Positions 18,530 to 26,287 of a stretch of 64,000 nt of DNA are shown here, one piece after another (position 1 is the first letter of the stretch; the number at the start of each line of letters is the position of its first letter). The notes beneath the pieces are model-generated. The model did not search any database, was not told the origin of the DNA, and worked only from the letters and a program-made list of their open reading frames with translations. The position numbers were made by a program, and so were the translations under genes. Source of the stretch: Pseudomonas gingeri (lineage in GTDB: Bacteria > Pseudomonadota > Gammaproteobacteria > Pseudomonadales > Pseudomonadaceae); NCBI RefSeq assembly GCF_013385635.1, contig NZ_JACAPR010000007.1:507331-571330 (forward strand), given 5' to 3'.

Positions 18530-20146
18530 TCAGAACCTCGCCACGCCGAAGCTGTTGGCGTGCAGTGGACGCGCCTCGGCTTCGTGGCAGATATCCAGCA
18601 GGTAGCCCAGCAGTGTCCGGGTGTCCCGCGGGTCGATCAGGCCGTCGTCCCACAGGTTGGCGGTGCCGTAGAGGGCGGTGGACTGGCTGTCGAGTTTTTG
18701 CGCGGTCACCTGCTCCAGCATGTCGAGCATCTTTTCGTCGACGGCCTGACCGTCCTTGACCTGCCTGGCCTCGGTGACAATGCGCAGCACCTTGCCGGCC
18801 TGGGCGCCGCCCATCACCGCGGTGCGGCTGTTGGGCCAGGCAAAGATGAAGCGCGGGTCGAGGCCGCGGCCGCACATGGCATAGTTGCCGGCACCGTAGG
18901 AGCCGCCGACGACGAGGGTCAGTTTAGGCACCCGCGCGTTGGCCACCGCCTGGATCATCTTCGCGCCATGCTTGATCACCCCCTGTTGCTCGGACTCGGT
19001 GCCGACCATGAAACCGGTGGTGTTGTGCAGGAACAGCAGCGGCGTCTGGCTCTGGTCGCACAACTGGACGAACTGCGCGGCCTTGCTCGCTCCCTTGGGG
19101 GTGATCGGGCCGTTGTTGCCGATCAGCCCGCAGGCGCGTCCCTGGATCTGCAGATGACCGCAGACCGTCTGCTGGTCGAACTCGCCCTTGAACTCCAGGA
19201 AGCTCGAACCATCGGCCAGGCGGGCGATGATTTCCCGTACGTCATAGGGCTTTTTCGGATCGTCGGGAATCAGTCCCAGCAGGTCATCGAGGGGGTACAG
19301 CGGTTCGGTGAAAGTCGGCGCGGGCAAGCGCGGCAGCCGCGTGTTCCACGGCAGGTGGGCGACGATCTCGCGAGCCAGACGAATCCCGTCGGCGTCGTTT
19401 TCCGCCAGGTATTCTGCGGTCCCGGCCACCTGCGCGTGCATTTCGGCGCCCCCGAGTTCTTCGTCGGTGGCGACTTCTCCCGTGGCGGCCTTGAGCAGCG
19501 GCGGCCCGGCGAGGAACAGCTTGGCCTTGCCGCGCACCACCACCACATAATCCGACAGCCCCGGCTGATAGGCGCCGCCGGCGGTCGCCGAGCCGTGGAC
19601 CACGGTAATCTGCGGCAGGCCCATGGCCGACATCCGCGCCTGGTTGGCGAAGCTGCGCGCGCCCTCGACAAAAATTTCCGCGGCATAATTCAGGTTGGCG
19701 CCGCCGCTTTCCGCCAGGGTGAGCACCGGCAGTTTGTTTTCCATGGCGATCTGTTGCAGGCGCAGGGTCTTTTTCAGGCCGCTGGGGGAAATGGTCCCAC
19801 CCTTGATCGCGCTGTTGTTGGCCACCACCAGCAGGCGCACCCCGGACACGTAGCCGATGCCGGCGATCAGGCCGCCGCCGGCCTGGCTGCCATCCTTGTC
19901 GTCGTGCAGCTTGTAGCCGGCCAGGCTCGCCAGCTCGAGAAACGGCGCGCCGGGGTCGAGCAGCAGGTTCAGGCGTTCCCGGGGCAGCAACTGGCCGCGC
20001 CGGATGAACTTGTCCCGGGCCTGCTCGGCCTTGTCCAGCAGGTTCTGTTCCAGCTGGCGCAGCTGTTCGAGACTGGCCAGCAGGGCGTCGCGATGGCGGG
20101 CGAAGTCGACGGACTGACGGTCTAGCTGGGATTCGATCACCGGCAT
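18530..20146 (-). CDS. atuC: Geranyl-CoA carboxylase beta (carboxyltransferase) subunit AtuC
   Basis: Carboxyltransferase partner of AtuF, 538 residues, the usual length. Both crotonase-like halves are present: the acyl-CoA-binding half with GGGLIAGIGYVSG and NNSAIKGGTISP, and the biotin-binding half with NNGPITPKGASKAAQF, HNTTGFMVG and VVGGSYGAGNYAMCGRG. ATG 20146 has AAGGAG 8 nt ahead, and only 3 nt separate it from the atuB stop. Close in sequence to methylcrotonyl-CoA carboxylase beta; the operon context assigns geranyl-CoA. Confidence 0.92.
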   Translation of the reverse strand: MPVIESQLDRQSVDFARHRDALLASLEQLRQLEQNLLDKAEQARDKFIRRGQLLPRERLNLLLDPGAPFLELASLAGYKLHDDKDGSQAGGGLIAGIGYVSGVRLLVVANNSAIKGGTISPSGLKKTLRLQQIAMENKLPVLTLAESGGANLNYAAEIFVEGARSFANQARMSAMGLPQITVVHGSATAGGAYQPGLSDYVVVVRGKAKLFLAGPPLLKAATGEVATDEELGGAEMHAQVAGTAEYLAENDADGIRLAREIVAHLPWNTRLPRLPAPTFTEPLYPLDDLLGLIPDDPKKPYDVREIIARLADGSSFLEFKGEFDQQTVCGHLQIQGRACGLIGNNGPITPKGASKAAQFVQLCDQSQTPLLFLHNTTGFMVGTESEQQGVIKHGAKMIQAVANARVPKLTLVVGGSYGAGNYAMCGRGLDPRFIFAWPNSRTAVMGGAQAGKVLRIVTEARQVKDGQAVDEKMLDMLEQVTAQKLDSQSTALYGTANLWDDGLIDPRDTRTLLGYLLDICHEAEARPLHANSFGVARF

Positions 20147-20149
20147 GGT

Positions 20150-21019
20150 TTACTCCTTGTCCTTGAGCACATCCGGCAGGTAGGCCCGATGGAAGCCGTT
20201 GTACGACTCGCTGTGCCGCGCCGGCTGCAGCGGCCAGGCCCGGCTGCCGAGGCTGGCGCCGCCGTCGATGCGCAGGGTGCTGCCGCTGATGAAGGCCGCC
20301 GCCGGACTGAGCAGGAAGACAATCGCCGCGCTGACCTCGGACTCGGTGCCGATGCGCTTGAGCGGCACGTGCTCGCGCAAGGTCGGAATGACTTTCTTGA
20401 AGGCCCCCTCGTAGGTGTCCATGCCGCTGGAGGCGATCCAGCCCGGCGCCACGGCATTGACTCGGACCCCGGCATGGCCCCATTCGAAGGCGGCGGTCTT
20501 GGTGAAGTTGTCCATGCCGGCGCGGGCGGCCCCCGAGTGGCCCATGCCGGGCATGCCGCCCCACATGTCGGCGAGCATATTGACGATGCTGCCGCCGTGC
20601 TGGCTCATGCACTGGTTGAAGACTTCCCGGGCCACCAGGAAACCGCCCACGAGATTGGTGCGCAGCACGGTTTCGAAACCTTTCTGGTTGATCGAGGCCA
20701 GGGGCGCCGGGTACTGGCCGCCGGCATTGTTGATCAGGCCGTGGATCGGGCCGTGCTCGGCCAGCAGTTGGCTGACCAGCTGTTTCACTGCGTCTTCGTC
20801 GCGGATATCGCAGGCCTGCCAGGCGGCGCTGCCGCCGTCCCCATGGATCTCGGCGGCGACCGCCTGCAGCTTTTCGGCCTTGCGCCCCACCAGCAGCACC
20901 CGGGCTCCGAGTGCGGCCAGTTCATGGGCGGTGCAACGGCCGATACCACTGCCGCCGCCCGTGACGAGGATCGTCTGGCCGTTGAACAGATCGGCTTTGA
21001 ACACGGAAGCGTAGGTCAC
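20150..21019 (-). CDS. atuB: SDR-family oxidoreductase AtuB
   Basis: Short-chain dehydrogenase/reductase of 289 residues in the terpene operon, thought to act on an early alcohol/aldehyde or CoA intermediate. The cofactor motif TGGGSGIGR and LINNAGGQYPAPL are typical, as is the C-terminal INGS-like FISGSTLRIDGGASLG. The usual catalytic YxxxK is missing: the segment reads GHSGAARAGMDNFTKTAAFEW, as in 2,4-dienoyl-CoA or trans-2-enoyl-CoA reductases. Start is GTG 21019 after AAGGACCGTCACC. Confidence 0.88.
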   Translation of the reverse strand: MTYASVFKADLFNGQTILVTGGGSGIGRCTAHELAALGARVLLVGRKAEKLQAVAAEIHGDGGSAAWQACDIRDEDAVKQLVSQLLAEHGPIHGLINNAGGQYPAPLASINQKGFETVLRTNLVGGFLVAREVFNQCMSQHGGSIVNMLADMWGGMPGMGHSGAARAGMDNFTKTAAFEWGHAGVRVNAVAPGWIASSGMDTYEGAFKKVIPTLREHVPLKRIGTESEVSAAIVFLLSPAAAFISGSTLRIDGGASLGSRAWPLQPARHSESYNGFHRAYLPDVLKDKE

Positions 21020-21031
21020 GGTGACGGTCCT

Positions 21032-22822
21032 TCAGGCCAGTTGATCGGCAAGCTGTTGCGGCACGGGAATCTGGATTTCCAGCAGTTGCTGGGCAAAGGC
21101 CTTGCCCTGGGGATCGATGCGCAGGCTGGCGACACCACCGCCGCCCAGGGCGTTTTCCAGCAGGAAGTTGAGGCTGTGGCTGCCCGGCAGGTACCAGCGC
21201 TCGACGCGCCCGTGCACGGGATCGAGGACATGGCTCATCCAGTCGACGACCACGGCCGCGGTCAGGGCCTCGGCGATCCAGGGCAGGTATTCCGGGCGTC
21301 GGGCCATGACCCCGATATTGCTGTGATTGCCCTTGTCGCCGGAGCGCGCCACCGCCAGCCTGATCAACGGCACGTTGGCTTCGGCACGGCCTTGCGGCCT
21401 GGGTGGCTGCAGGTCCTCGGTGACGCTGGCCGGATCGAATGAGGCGAGGACGGGCAGGGCACAAGGGTGGAGCTGCCCGTCGATGTGCACGCCAAGTTCA
21501 CAGGCGCTCTTGTCGATCAGGAACGAGAACAGCCGGATCAACGGGTACACCGTCGGCCGTCCGCCGACAATGCCGGTCAGCCCCGGCGCCATGCCGGTGG
21601 CGGCCTGGGCGATTTCCCGGGAGAACAACACCAGGGCCCGCTTGTCCGGATGACGCACGGCGAGCTTGACCACCACCTCGCGGCTGTCCTGGCGCCGGCC
21701 GTGGGGACCGTAGGTGGCCTCGCTGCCGAGCAGTTCGATATTCACTTCGCTGTAAGGTGCCCAACCGTGCAGGCGGAACATTTGCGCGGTCTTGTCGATG
21801 ATCGCCTGGCTGACGCGGCGGGCCTTGTCCACGGCATCGATGCCGGCCATCAGGCAACTGGCGGTGCAGCGAAAACCATCCGGCCAGGTGGCACTGACCT
21901 TGTATTGCGCGGTGGGTGGCAAGCCCCTGGCGCCGCGCACGCTGACGGCATTTTCGCCGTGTTGGGCGAGCGTCACCCGGGTGAAATCGCAGATCACGTC
22001 CGGCAGGTGATAGGCCCGTGGGTCGCCGATCTCGTAGAGCAGTTGTTCGCCCACGCTCAGCGGGCTCACCAGGCCACCGCTGCCTGTTGGCTTGCTGACG
22101 ATAAAGTCGCCGTCGGCACCGACCTCGACGATTGGAAAGCCGATATGTTCATAGTCCGGCACCTCGCGCCAATCGGTGAAGTTACCGCCGGTGCACTGCG
22201 CGCCGCATTCGATGATATGCCCGGCCAGGGCGGCCTGGGCCAGTTTGTCGTAGTCGCTCCAGGACCAGCCGAATTCATGTACCAGGGCGGCGCTGACCAC
22301 CGCGCTGTCCACCACCCGCCCGGTGATCACGATATCCGCGCCCAGCCGCAGGGCTTCGACGATGCCCGGTGCGCCGAGGTAGGCGTTGGTGGAGACGCAG
22401 AACGGCGGCAATGGCGCGCCGCTGTACATTTCGTGGATGCCGCTGCCGGCCAGTTGCTGGAATCGTGGTTGCAGGTCGTCGCCTTGCAGCACGGCGATCT
22501 TCAAGGCCACGCCGGCCTTGTCGCAGGCCCGTTGCAGGACGGCGGCGCAGGCCAGCGGATTGACCCCGCCGGCGTTGCTGATGACACGGATGCGCTGCCG
22601 GGCGATATCCGCCAGCAAGGGTTCGAGCACTTCGACGAAGTCCGTGGCGTAGCCGGCCTCGGGATCTTTCAGGCGCGCTCCGGCGAGGATCGACAGGGTG
22701 ATCTCCGCCAGGTAGTCGAATACCAGATAATCCAGGCGCCCGGCTTCCACCAGGGGACGTGCGGCAGTCGAGGTATCGCCCCAGAAGGCGCTGGCACAAC
22801 CGACACGAATCGTCCTGTTCAT
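21032..22822 (-). CDS. atuA: Acyclic terpene utilisation protein AtuA
   Basis: First gene of the atu operon; 596-residue member of the DUF1446/AtuA family, required for growth on citronellol/geraniol in P. aeruginosa and proposed to act on the 3-hydroxy-3-isohexenylglutaryl-CoA step. Recognisable parts are RVGCASAFWGDTSTAARPLV at the start, VISNAGGVNPLACA, VITGRVVDSAVV and the C-terminal AVARSGDKGNHSNIGVMAR domain. ATG 22822 is chosen (GGAG 11 nt upstream); an ATG 14 codons further up lacks a ribosome-binding site and would run into the operator region. Confidence 0.92.
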   Translation of the reverse strand: MNRTIRVGCASAFWGDTSTAARPLVEAGRLDYLVFDYLAEITLSILAGARLKDPEAGYATDFVEVLEPLLADIARQRIRVISNAGGVNPLACAAVLQRACDKAGVALKIAVLQGDDLQPRFQQLAGSGIHEMYSGAPLPPFCVSTNAYLGAPGIVEALRLGADIVITGRVVDSAVVSAALVHEFGWSWSDYDKLAQAALAGHIIECGAQCTGGNFTDWREVPDYEHIGFPIVEVGADGDFIVSKPTGSGGLVSPLSVGEQLLYEIGDPRAYHLPDVICDFTRVTLAQHGENAVSVRGARGLPPTAQYKVSATWPDGFRCTASCLMAGIDAVDKARRVSQAIIDKTAQMFRLHGWAPYSEVNIELLGSEATYGPHGRRQDSREVVVKLAVRHPDKRALVLFSREIAQAATGMAPGLTGIVGGRPTVYPLIRLFSFLIDKSACELGVHIDGQLHPCALPVLASFDPASVTEDLQPPRPQGRAEANVPLIRLAVARSGDKGNHSNIGVMARRPEYLPWIAEALTAAVVVDWMSHVLDPVHGRVERWYLPGSHSLNFLLENALGGGGVASLRIDPQGKAFAQQLLEIQIPVPQQLADQLA

Positions 22823-22856
22823 TCGCACACTCTCCGAAAGGGATGCGCCGAGACTA

Positions 22857-22872
22857 CCAAGCAAGCGCTTGG
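22857..22872. promoter_or_regulatory. AtuR operator copy 1
   Basis: CCAAGCAAGCGCTTGG, containing the perfect 10-bp palindrome CAAGCGCTTG, lies 35 bases upstream of the atuA start. Its exact inverse complement occurs again at 22900-22915. Confidence 0.75.
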
Positions 22873-22899
22873 TTTGTAAATCCCGTGACCGAGTTTAGC

Positions 22900-22915
22900 C
22901 CAAGCGCTTGCTTGG
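22900..22915. promoter_or_regulatory. AtuR operator copy 2
   Basis: CCAAGCGCTTGCTTGG is the exact reverse complement of copy 1; the palindrome centres are 39 bases apart. Located between atuA and atuR, it fits the known pattern of TetR-type AtuR binding to a repeated palindrome in this intergenic region. Confidence 0.75.
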
Positions 22916-22997
22916 GACCGCCCGTAGGCTTAAATTGCGCGCGCAACCTCCCGGTTTCCGGGCGTGCAACGGCACAGTGTAGCCAGAGGAGAATGCC

Positions 22998-23621
22998 GTG
23001 AACGAACAACAAGCCCAGCAGGTGATACGTGATCTGGTGCAGGAAGGGCAACTGACCGACCCGGACAGTGCCCGTGGCAAACTGCTGCAGACCGCCGCGC
23101 ATCTGTTTCGCAACAAGGGCTACGAGCGCACCACGGTGCGTGACCTGGCGAGCGCCATCGGCATCCAGTCGGGGAGCATCTTTCATCACTTCAAGAGCAA
23201 GGACGAGATCCTGCGCGCGGTGATGGAGGAAACCATCCACTACAACACCGCCTTGATGCGAGCTTCCCTGGCCGAGGCCGCTAGCTTGCGCGAGCGGGTG
23301 CTGGCGTTGATCCGCTGCGAGCTGCAGTCGATCATGGGCGGCACCGGCGAGGCCATGGCGGTGCTGGTCTACGAGTGGCGTTCACTGTCGCCGGAAGGGC
23401 AGGCCAAGGTCCTGGCACTGCGCGACGTTTATGAACAGATCTGGCTGCAGGTGCTCGGCGAGGCCCGCGATGCGGGCTATATCAAGGGGGATGTGTTCAT
23501 CACCCGGCGTTTTCTGACCGGGGCCTTGTCCTGGACCACCACCTGGTTTCGCCCCCAGGGCAGCCTGACGCTGGAGCAACTGGCCGACGAAGCCCTGATG
23601 CTGGTCCTCAAAGATAGCTAA
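22998..23621 (+). CDS. atuR: TetR-family repressor AtuR
   Basis: 207-residue TetR-type regulator divergent from atuA. The N-terminal helix-turn-helix is clear (KLLQTAAHLFRNKGYERT, then LASAIGIQSGSIFHHFKSK); the C-terminal part is ligand-binding, expected to sense a terpenoyl-CoA. The start is GTG 22998 with AGAGGAGA upstream; a closer ATG is followed at once by a stop. Two 16-bp inverted copies in the shared intergenic region are its likely operators. Confidence 0.92.
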   Translation: MNEQQAQQVIRDLVQEGQLTDPDSARGKLLQTAAHLFRNKGYERTTVRDLASAIGIQSGSIFHHFKSKDEILRAVMEETIHYNTALMRASLAEAASLRERVLALIRCELQSIMGGTGEAMAVLVYEWRSLSPEGQAKVLALRDVYEQIWLQVLGEARDAGYIKGDVFITRRFLTGALSWTTTWFRPQGSLTLEQLADEALMLVLKDS

Positions 23622-23717
23622 GTGCGCGTTGTGCAAGTAATTATTTAATCGGCGTGGCGTTGTCTAAGTAATCGAAAGCGCCTAGTTTAATGGCATCGAT
23701 GGTATTTTCTGAGGTAC

Positions 23718-24536
23718 GTGGCCTTGAACCTTTCGCCAGTACGGATGGCATTCCGAATTCTAGGGTTGGCGCTGGGGATGCTGGCGGTGCAAACCGTGTC
23801 GGCCGCGCAGGAAGTCAAGATCGGTGCCGCGCACTTTCCGCCCTACACCATTCGACCCGAGCAGGGCGCCGATACCGGTGTGCTGCCGCAGCTGGCGGAA
23901 GCCTTGAACGCCTTGCAGAGCGACTACCGCTTTGTCCTGGTGCCGACCTCGATTCCCCGACGTTTTCGCGATTTCGAAGAGGGTCGCACCGACATGGCGA
24001 TCTTCGAGAATCCGGAATGGGGTTGGAAGGAGATTCCCCATGTCAACGTCGACATGGGCCTGGAAGATGCCGAGATATTTGTCGCCCAGCACAAGCCGGA
24101 TCGTGGCCAGGGCTATTTTGCCGATCTGAAAGGCAAGCGCCTGGCGCTGTTCAGTGGTTATCACTACGAGTTCGCGCAGTTCAATGCCGATCCCAAGTTC
24201 CTCGCCGAGACCTACAACGCCACGCTGACCTACTCTCATGACAGCAACCTGCTGATGGTGCTGCGTGGACGGGCGGATATCGCCCTGGTTACCCGGTCCT
24301 ATCTGTTCGACTACCTGAGCCGCAACCCGGGGACCGCCAAGGAGTTGCTGATCTCCGAGCGGATCGATCAGGTCTATCACCATTACGCCCTGCTGCGGCC
24401 GAAGGCACCGATCAGTGGTGAGGTATTCGGCCGGTTGCTGCAGCGGCTGCGGGATAATGGTGAACTGTTGAAGATCTTCCAGCCTTATCGGATCACCGTC
24501 ATGCCGGTGGCCGATGTGACCAAGACGCCGCTCTGA
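23718..24536 (+). CDS. Periplasmic solute-binding protein (SBP family 3-like)
   Basis: 272-residue secreted protein with a signal peptide (MAFRILGLALGMLAVQTVSA, then AQEVKIG). The mature part looks like amino-acid-type family 3 binding proteins: KIGAAHFPPYTIRPEQG, GVLPQLAEALNAL, FEEGRTDMAIFENPEWGW and RGRADIALVTRSYLFDYL. No ABC permease or ATPase gene adjoins it, so it may serve a distant transporter or a sensor. Start is uncertain: GTG 23718 sits only 3 nt after GAGG, and TTG 23724 or ATG 23745 are alternatives. Convergent with pvdS; no PvdS box was found. Confidence 0.75.
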   Translation: MALNLSPVRMAFRILGLALGMLAVQTVSAAQEVKIGAAHFPPYTIRPEQGADTGVLPQLAEALNALQSDYRFVLVPTSIPRRFRDFEEGRTDMAIFENPEWGWKEIPHVNVDMGLEDAEIFVAQHKPDRGQGYFADLKGKRLALFSGYHYEFAQFNADPKFLAETYNATLTYSHDSNLLMVLRGRADIALVTRSYLFDYLSRNPGTAKELLISERIDQVYHHYALLRPKAPISGEVFGRLLQRLRDNGELLKIFQPYRITVMPVADVTKTPL

Positions 24537-24566
24537 CGCGCCTGCGTGTCATCCTTGCGACACAAT

Positions 24567-24589
24567 GAGCGGGTGGCCCCGCTCTTTTT
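24567..24589 (+). terminator. Terminator of the solute-binding protein gene
   Basis: GAGCGGG-TGGC-CCCGCTC followed by TTTTT, 30 bases after the stop codon: a classical intrinsic terminator between two convergent genes. Confidence 0.9.
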
Positions 24590-24601
24590 GCCTGTCGGCT
24601 C

Positions 24602-25150
24602 TCAGCGCCGGGCGAAGGTGTCGCTACGGGTCCCCGAGACCTTCCGGCAATGCACCAGGGCATCGCGGATCATGAAGTTCACCAGGGTCGGCGATACGCC
24701 CAGTTCCTTGGCGATGTCCTTCTGCGGCACGCCGTGCAGGCGATACATCTCGAAGGCATAGCGGGTGCGCTGGGGCAGCTCGGTCAGTGCGTCGGCAATA
24801 TGCTCCAGCGTCGAGAAGTTGATGTGCGAGGTTTCTGGCGACGCGCCGTGGATAACCACATTCAACCCTTCCTCCTCCGGCCCTGAATACTTCAGTTCCA
24901 GCGCCTGCTTGCGATAGTGGTCGATCGCCAGGTTGCGCACGATCTGGAACAGGTAGCTGAGTTGGGCCTTGAACGACGAGGTGATCTGCGGCGCCGATTG
25001 CAGTCGGAAAAACGCGTCCTGTACCACGTCCTCGGCCCGCGAGCGGCACCCGGTGATGCGCGCGGCGATCTTGACCAGGATCAGGCGATTATCGACAAAG
25101 GCCTGGAGTAACGGTGAATCACACCTGCTTGTGGATACTTGTTCCGTCAT
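24602..25150 (-). CDS. pvdS: Iron-starvation ECF sigma factor PvdS
   Basis: Extracytoplasmic-function sigma factor that directs RNA polymerase to pyoverdine promoters (CTAAAT-like -35, CGT -10). It has 182 residues, close to the P. aeruginosa protein. Region 2 includes RAEDVVQDAFFRLQS and FQIVRNLAIDHYRKQ; region 4 is visible as LPQRTRYAFEMYRLHG, with the helix-turn-helix VPQKDIAKELGVSPTLVNFM. ATG 25150 has AAGGTGA 8 nt ahead and gives MTEQVSTSR; the frame is open upstream but without a start signal. A Fur box sits in its promoter. Confidence 0.97.
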   Translation of the reverse strand: MTEQVSTSRCDSPLLQAFVDNRLILVKIAARITGCRSRAEDVVQDAFFRLQSAPQITSSFKAQLSYLFQIVRNLAIDHYRKQALELKYSGPEEEGLNVVIHGASPETSHINFSTLEHIADALTELPQRTRYAFEMYRLHGVPQKDIAKELGVSPTLVNFMIRDALVHCRKVSGTRSDTFARR

Positions 25151-25218
25151 GGAAATCACCTTGTAGCGAATAGGTTGTAGGCCGGGGTCTGTCAGCGACT
25201 GGCTACACATCGAGCGAC

Positions 25219-25247
25219 AAATTATGCTGAATGATAATGATTGTCAA
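25219..25247 (-). promoter_or_regulatory. pvdS promoter with Fur box in the spacer
   Basis: On the minus strand TTGACA (25247-25242) and TAATTT (25224-25219) are separated by exactly 17 bases. The spacer and -35 box are covered by a Fur-box-like sequence at 25229-25247 (plus strand GAATGATAATGATTGTCAA). Iron-loaded Fur would directly block polymerase here. Confidence 0.85.
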
Positions 25248-25343
25248 TTGAGAAGTAGAATTAATGATACCTGCTGATGCATTACCGAGACATGACGCAC
25301 CGCCCTGGGGCGTTTGCCCGCAGGATCCCTGCACCGCGCCGGA

Positions 25344-25368
25344 CTAATTATTTGCCAACGTCATCCGT
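25344..25368 (+). promoter_or_regulatory. PvdS box upstream of pvdG-pvdL
   Basis: CTAATT at 25344-25349, a 16-base spacer, then CGT at 25366-25368. It matches the iron-starvation box seen four more times in this window and lies 63 bases upstream of the small leader ORF and 89 upstream of pvdG. Confidence 0.8.
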
Positions 25369-25430
25369 TCTCATGTGGACAGGCCGGGTAAGCGACCCGG
25401 TCAAGGATCGATACCCGTGAGGAGGGCGCA

Positions 25431-25460
25431 ATGGTTAATCGCAACGGTGGCTGGGCATGA
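25431..25460 (+). CDS. Possible 9-codon leader peptide coupled to pvdG
   Basis: ATG at 25431 with a very strong GAGGAGGG site encodes MVNRNGGWA and stops with TGA at 25458-25460, overlapping the pvdG ATG at 25457 (ATGA). pvdG itself has only a weak upstream site (GGTGG), so the leader's ribosome could be handed on to pvdG. Expression is not proven. Confidence 0.4.
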   Translation: MVNRNGGWA

Positions 25461-26215
25461 GCACCTCTTTGAACCTTCGCCTGTTCTGCCTTCCCTATTC
25501 CGGCGCCAGCGCCATGGTCTACAGCCGCTGGCGGCGCAAGCTGCCGGAGTGGCTGCAGGTGCGGCCGTTGGAATTACCGGGACGCGGCATGCGCATGAAC
25601 GAGCCGCTGCAGGTGGATATCGCCCGCCTGGCCCGGCAGTTGGCGGATGAAATCGCCGCCGAGCTGGATCGCCCTTATGCCTTGTTCGGCCACAGCCTGG
25701 GCGGCTTGCTGGCGTTCGAGCTGGCCCATGTGCTGCGCGCCCGTGGGCTGCCGGCACCGTTGGCGTTGTTCGCTTCCGCCACGGCCGGGCCGGCCAGGCG
25801 CGATGTCAGTGAATATGCCCTGGCGAAAACCGACGAGCAGTTGCTGGATCGTTTGCGCGAACTCAAGGGCACTCCGGCGGATGCCCTGGCCAACAGCGAC
25901 CTGATGCAGATGATGTTGCCCATCCTGCGCGCCGACTTCTTGCTCTGCGGCAGTTTCCAGTACGGCGAACGCGAATCGTTGTCCGTGCCGATCCATGTGT
26001 TTGGCGGTAAGCAGGACAGCGTCCGTGTAGACGAACTGCTCGACTGGCAGGAGGAAACCGCCACCGGTTTTTCCCTGGACATGTTCGAGGGACACCACTT
26101 CTACCTGATCGAGCAGGAAGCCGCGCTGTTGCGCCACCTGCGTCGTTATGCCGACCAGCATCTGGCGCGCTGGCGCAATGATCAGGCCCGCCAGCTGACC
26201 CGCGCCGCCAGCTGA
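25457..26215 (+). CDS. pvdG: Type II thioesterase PvdG
   Basis: Stand-alone alpha/beta-hydrolase thioesterase (252 residues) of NRPS clusters, which removes wrong or stalled groups from carrier domains. It begins with [18 protein letters not shown], has the nucleophile elbow GHSLGG with Ser80, and the catalytic histidine in EGHHFYL near residue 213; the FGGKQD block carries the aspartate region. It precedes pvdL by 72 bases and should share the PvdS-dependent promoter at 25344-25368. Its start codon overlaps a short leader ORF. Confidence 0.93.
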   Translation: MSTSLNLRLFCLPYSGASAMVYSRWRRKLPEWLQVRPLELPGRGMRMNEPLQVDIARLARQLADEIAAELDRPYALFGHSLGGLLAFELAHVLRARGLPAPLALFASATAGPARRDVSEYALAKTDEQLLDRLRELKGTPADALANSDLMQMMLPILRADFLLCGSFQYGERESLSVPIHVFGGKQDSVRVDELLDWQEETATGFSLDMFEGHHFYLIEQEAALLRHLRRYADQHLARWRNDQARQLTRAAS

Positions 26216-26222
26216 GATCCGT

Positions 26223-26249
26223 GTTGCGCCTGCGGGTGCAACCTTTTCC
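26223..26249 (+). terminator. Weak attenuator-like hairpin between pvdG and pvdL
   Basis: GTTGCGCC-TGCG-GGTGCAAC forms an 8-bp stem (one G-T pair) followed by CCTTTTCC. It could reduce read-through or protect the pvdG message. The short T run makes full termination unlikely. Confidence 0.35.
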
Positions 26250-26287
26250 AAGAATTCAATTTGCTAGCCGACTCAGGCAGGAATCCC

